The position numbers and the translations under genes are program-made. DNA of 64,000 nt from Kallipyga gabonensis (lineage in GTDB: Bacteria > Bacillota > Clostridia > Tissierellales > Peptoniphilaceae), in NCBI RefSeq assembly GCF_001286805.1, contig NZ_CXYV01000002.1, forward strand, positions 620,001 to 684,000, written 5' to 3'. Positions 61,319-64,000 of the stretch are shown here, piece by piece. The notes beneath the pieces are model-generated. The model had not been told where the DNA came from. It saw only the letters and a program-made list of their open reading frames with translations, and searched no databases. The stretch's first letter is position 1, and the number at the start of each line of letters is the position of its first letter.

Positions 61319-61734
61319 GGCTTTTCCTTTCTTTTCTTTCTGCTTTGGTATTCCGATGAAAGATCATGGATTTCCACCGGATACCGTCCACTGAAGTCTA
61401 TTCATAAATGTACCCACTTCTTCGCTCTCTAAAAAGGAAAGGGAGATCTTACGGAAGGACTTGATATTTATTAGTCACCCTCCCGTGATTTGAGAAAGGT
61501 CATGAATACATATTCGAGCTTTGGGTCAAAAATAAAGTTGGGCCATGAAATAATCCGATGATTACTCACATAATTATTATTCGAGATTTTATGAATAGGG
61601 TCAAGATCTTGTTACCATGGTCAGAAAGACCACAAGAGAATTGATAAGTTTGCAGACCTTTGTACATTTTATTCTTGACCGGTCTTGGCCTAGCGGTTTT
61701 GTCATAAAAGTCAACCGGATCTTTTTTGGGAAAC

Positions 61735-61840
61735 TTATCCACCGTTTTGTGGAAAGAATGTGGACAAAAATCCCGCAAACATGGCTTATCCTCAAAATTA
61801 TCCACATTATCCACAGGGTTAGGGAAGAGATTTGTCCACA
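61735..61840. other. DnaA-box cluster
   Basis: Two perfect boxes stand back to back, TTATCCACATTATCCACA (61798-61815). Near matches lie at 61735 (TTATCCACC), 61759 (TGTGGACAA, reverse), 61786 (TTATCCTCA) and 61832 (TTGTCCACA). The cluster sits in a gene-free AT-rich stretch of about 700 bp (61319-62014) between divergent units, glutaredoxin (minus) and hpf (plus). No dnaA gene is visible. It could be an origin, part of one, or a DnaA-binding control site. The frames seen here on both strands show no family features. Confidence 0.65.
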
Positions 61841-61916
61841 AGTATCCCAAAATGTTCCAGGGCTTTTCTCACCAACTATTTATACAAAGGGCTATGTTAA
61901 GCCCTTGTAAAAAAAT

Positions 61917-61952
61917 CTATTCATCCGGTACCCAATTCTTATTGATGAATAG
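61917..61952. repeat. 9-bp inverted repeat upstream of hpf
   Basis: CTATTCATC (61917-61925) and GATGAATAG (61944-61952) are exact complements. Just before it, AAGGGCT and AGCCCTT (around 61887-61906) form another short pair. Possible operator or structure for hpf or for the DnaA-box region. Confidence 0.5.
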
Positions 61953-62014
61953 GTTTTGTAAAAAATAGAGTGGGGTATGTAAAGAGAAAGTAAATCAATA
62001 GAAGGAGGCTCCAT

Positions 62015-62581
62015 ATGAAAGTTCATTTTGTTGGAAAAAATATCTCCATACGTGATAACTTTAAGGACCTGACCCTTGAAAAACTGGAACGACTGGACAA
62101 GTACTTTGACGAAGACGTCAAAGCGACCGTCACCATGTCAACCGAGGGGAGCCAGGAGAAGAGGGTGGAAGTGACTATTCCTGTTCCCGGCTCGGATGCC
62201 ATTCTCCGTGCTGACCAGACCTCCTTTGATATGCTCCAGAGCGTCGACCAGTGCGTTTCGGCCCTGGTTTCTCAGATCCGCAAGTACAAGACCAAGCTGA
62301 AGAACCGTCATAAGGATGGAACAAAGACCGGCTTCCTCTTTGATCAGATCGAAGACCTGCCTGAGGAGGCGGTTGCCGATGATGTACCGGACATTGCCCG
62401 TGTCAAAGAAATCGACGTCCAGCCCATGACTCCGGAAGAAGCCGTTCTTCAAATGGACCTTCTTGGTCACGATTTCTTCCTCTTCCTCAATATGGAAGAA
62501 GACACCCTCTCCGTAGTCTACCGGAGAAAGGCCGGAAACTACGGCATGATTACACCAAGTGAAGGAAGATTCATTAAATAA
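62015..62581 (+). CDS. hpf: Ribosome hibernation-promoting factor, long form
   Basis: Pairs ribosomes into inactive 100S particles in stress or stationary phase. The 188-residue protein has the N-terminal S30AE domain (about 1-105, KVHFVGKNISIRDNFKDLTLEK). A linker follows, then the C-terminal dimerisation domain (about 128-185, KEIDVQPMTPEEAVLQMDLL to VYRRKAGNYGMITP) that marks the long Firmicute type. GAAGGAGG precedes the ATG. secA follows after a terminator, a common order in Firmicutes. Confidence 0.96.
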   Translation: MKVHFVGKNISIRDNFKDLTLEKLERLDKYFDEDVKATVTMSTEGSQEKRVEVTIPVPGSDAILRADQTSFDMLQSVDQCVSALVSQIRKYKTKLKNRHKDGTKTGFLFDQIEDLPEEAVADDVPDIARVKEIDVQPMTPEEAVLQMDLLGHDFFLFLNMEEDTLSVVYRRKAGNYGMITPSEGRFIK

Positions 62582-62633
62582 GATTTCCGAAAAAGTATTC
62601 AGGTTATCCAAAACGTCTTTTCATGTCTATTCA

Positions 62634-62664
62634 GGTCCCGTCCTTGCGACGGGATCTTTTTTTG
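62634..62664 (+). terminator. Intrinsic terminator of hpf
   Basis: GGTCCCGTC and GACGGGATC pair across a 5-nt loop and are followed by seven T. Confidence 0.88.
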
Positions 62665-62688
62665 TCATATTATGAACAAGATTTTGTG

Positions 62689-62806
62689 TATAATGAATCT
62701 GTATGATTATTTTGAAATTGGCTCATGAGCAAGCAGGGAGAATCTTCCCTACTCAGGAGTCACCTGCTTGATTGATGAACTCTGTATAAGATAGGAAGAA
62801 GGGAAA
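62689..62806 (+). promoter_or_regulatory. secA promoter and structured leader
   Basis: TATAAT at 62689-62694 is a good -10; a TTGTCA at 62662 is too far (21 bp) for a normal -35. In the leader, CAAGCAGG (62730-62737) and CCTGCTTG (62763-62770) are exact complements enclosing a smaller GGGAG/TTCCC hairpin. The start site GAAGGGAAAATG follows. The hairpin may affect secA expression. Confidence 0.45.
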
Positions 62807-64000
62807 ATGGGTTTATTTGATTTCTTGACCAAGTCCTTCAGTGAAAAGGAAATTGATCGGATTCAACCGCTGGTCAACCGGGTCCTGGATCTGGAGGAAG
62901 AAATGGGGGCCTTGTCCGACCAAGCCCTCCAGGCCAAGACCGAAGAATTTAAGAAGCGTTACCGGGAGGGCGAAACCCTGGATGATCTCCTGGTGGAAGC
63001 TTTCGCCGTTGTCCGGGAAGCCGCCTGGCGGGTCTTGGGCATGAAGCCCTATCCTGTCCAGATCATCGGGGGCATCGTCCTCCACCAGGGCCGGATAGCG
63101 GAGATGAAGACCGGTGAAGGAAAGACCCTGGTCTCCACCATGCCGGCCTACCTCAACGCCATCGCCGGCAAGGGGGTTCATGTTGTCACCGTCAACGACT
63201 ACCTGGCCACCCGTGACTCCGAGTGGATGGGAAAGGTCCATGAATTTCTTGGCCTCCGGGTAGGATGTATTCTTCAGAACATGTCCACCGGTGACCGTCA
63301 GGCCGCCTATAAAGCCGACATCACCTACGGAACCAACAACCAGTTCGGTTTTGACTACCTGAGAGATAACATGGCCATCTACCAAAGCGGTTTGGTACAA
63401 AGGGGCCTCCACTACGCTATCGTTGATGAGGTGGACTCCATCCTGGTCGATGAAGCCCGTACTCCTCTAATTATTTCCGGTCAGGGAGACCCATCAACCG
63501 AAATGTACTCCCGGGCCGACACCTTCATCCAAACTCTGGAAGGCCGGATCATGGACCCGGATGAAGATAATATCAACCCCCTGGACCAGCTCCTGGATGG
63601 AGCCCCGGAACTGGAAACGGTGGATTACCTTGTCGATATGAAGAGGAAATCCGCCAACCTGACCGAGCAGGGTAATGATAAAGCGGAAAAATTCTTCCAT
63701 GTGGACAACATTTCCGACCCCTCTCACATGGAGCTCATGCACTACATCAACCAGGCCCTTAAGGCCCGGACAACCATGAAAAGGGACATTGACTATGTGG
63801 TTGTAGACGATGAGGTCAAGATTGTCGATGAATTCACCGGCCGTATCATGGAAGGGCGCCGGTATTCCGACGGCCTCCACCAGGCCATTGAAGCCAAGGA
63901 ACGGGTCCCCATTAATTCGGAATCCAAGACCCTGGCCACCATTACCTTCCAGAACTTCTTCCTCATGTATGGGAAACTGTCCGGTATGACCGGAACGGCC
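62807..64000 (+). CDS. secA: Preprotein translocase ATPase SecA (partial, 3' end outside)
   Basis: Motor of Sec protein export. The first 398 codons are present and in frame to the window edge. Walker A is in [19 protein letters not shown] (near 102-110); [31 protein letters not shown] and the DEVD box in [19 protein letters not shown] follow. The preprotein cross-linking domain (about 225-370) includes [35 protein letters not shown] (marked by [14 protein letters not shown]). The end [12 protein letters not shown] leads into the second nucleotide-binding domain. ATG at 62807 follows GAAGGG. Confidence 0.97.
   Translation, partial: MGLFDFLTKSFSEKEIDRIQPLVNRVLDLEEEMGALSDQALQAKTEEFKKRYREGETLDDLLVEAFAVVREAAWRVLGMKPYPVQIIGGIVLHQGRIAEMKTGEGKTLVSTMPAYLNAIAGKGVHVVTVNDYLATRDSEWMGKVHEFLGLRVGCILQNMSTGDRQAAYKADITYGTNNQFGFDYLRDNMAIYQSGLVQRGLHYAIVDEVDSILVDEARTPLIISGQGDPSTEMYSRADTFIQTLEGRIMDPDEDNINPLDQLLDGAPELETVDYLVDMKRKSANLTEQGNDKAEKFFHVDNISDPSHMELMHYINQALKARTTMKRDIDYVVVDDEVKIVDEFTGRIMEGRRYSDGLHQAIEAKERVPINSESKTLATITFQNFFLMYGKLSGMTGTA

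Noticed and set aside
61566-61910. Overlapping small ORFs on both strands in the gap before hpf
   Set aside because: AT-rich, overlapping each other and the DnaA boxes, without ribosome-binding sites or recognisable motifs.

Overview
The window comes from a low-oxygen Firmicute, most likely a Clostridia/Tissierellia-type anaerobic coccus. The signs are two cell-wall-binding-repeat-2 (CWB2) surface proteins, a clostridial single-chain PurL, a stand-alone AICAR transformylase paired with a PurO-type IMP cyclohydrolase, a SufCBDSU operon, a flavodiiron protein, a long HPF and a giant BadF/HgdB-type activase. Coding DNA is fairly GC-rich for a Firmicute. I cannot name the genus from sequence alone.

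Layout. 1-1400: rpsF-ssb-rpsR operon with a clear promoter and terminator. 1.7-4.1 kb: a CWB2 surface protein whose signal peptide is cut off by an in-frame TAG. 4.2-7.4 kb: Nudix hydrolase, membrane-anchored polysaccharide deacetylase, a 45-bp tandem-repeat array and a PD-(D/E)XK-like protein. 7.4-20.4 kb (minus strand): ten purine genes ending in purL; a terminator-like hairpin separates purEC from purF onward, and PurF lacks the usual N-terminal cysteine. 20.5-27.5 kb: class I ribonucleotide reductase. nrdA and nrdB share orientation and order but are separated by about 3.3 kb of opposite-strand accessory DNA, which holds a lipoprotein, a duplicated anchored-protein gene and the collapsed remains of an AbiEi/AbiEii toxin-antitoxin pair. 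27.5-35.4 kb: second CWB2 protein, then a plus-strand run of PTS IIC-like permease, 5-formyl-THF cyclo-ligase, HerA-like ATPase, Crp/Fnr regulator and RNase Z, then a tiny lipoprotein. 35.7-40.8 kb: orphan prepilin peptidase, AT-rich SdpI-like gene, D,D-carboxypeptidase and an ABC exporter. 40.8-53.4 kb: gpmI and flavodiiron protein (minus), then activase, type 2 IPP isomerase, Mrp ATPase, transketolase and a glycosyltransferase (plus). 53.5-58.7 kb: suf operon. 59-61.3 kb (minus): pyridoxal-kinase-family protein, radical SAM protein, glutaredoxin. 61.3-62.0 kb: gene-free AT-rich stretch with a DnaA-box cluster. 62.0-64.0 kb: hpf and the first 398 codons of secA, which runs off the window.

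How it fits together. The core is housekeeping: purine nucleotides to dNTPs (pur plus nrd), Fe-S cluster supply (suf, Mrp, glutaredoxin), folate one-carbon units for purines (cyclo-ligase), glycolysis/pentose phosphate and cell envelope. A Crp/Fnr regulator with an N-terminal Cys triad and an Fnr-like palindrome placed correctly upstream of the flavodiiron gene suggest a local oxygen/NO response. The accessory signals are the split nrdAB locus with its AbiE relic, a family of 42-46 bp intergenic hairpin arrays at five sites, and the DnaA-box cluster. I saw no rRNA, tRNA, CRISPR, prophage or intact transposase gene. No complete new system could be established; the best leads are in the findings.
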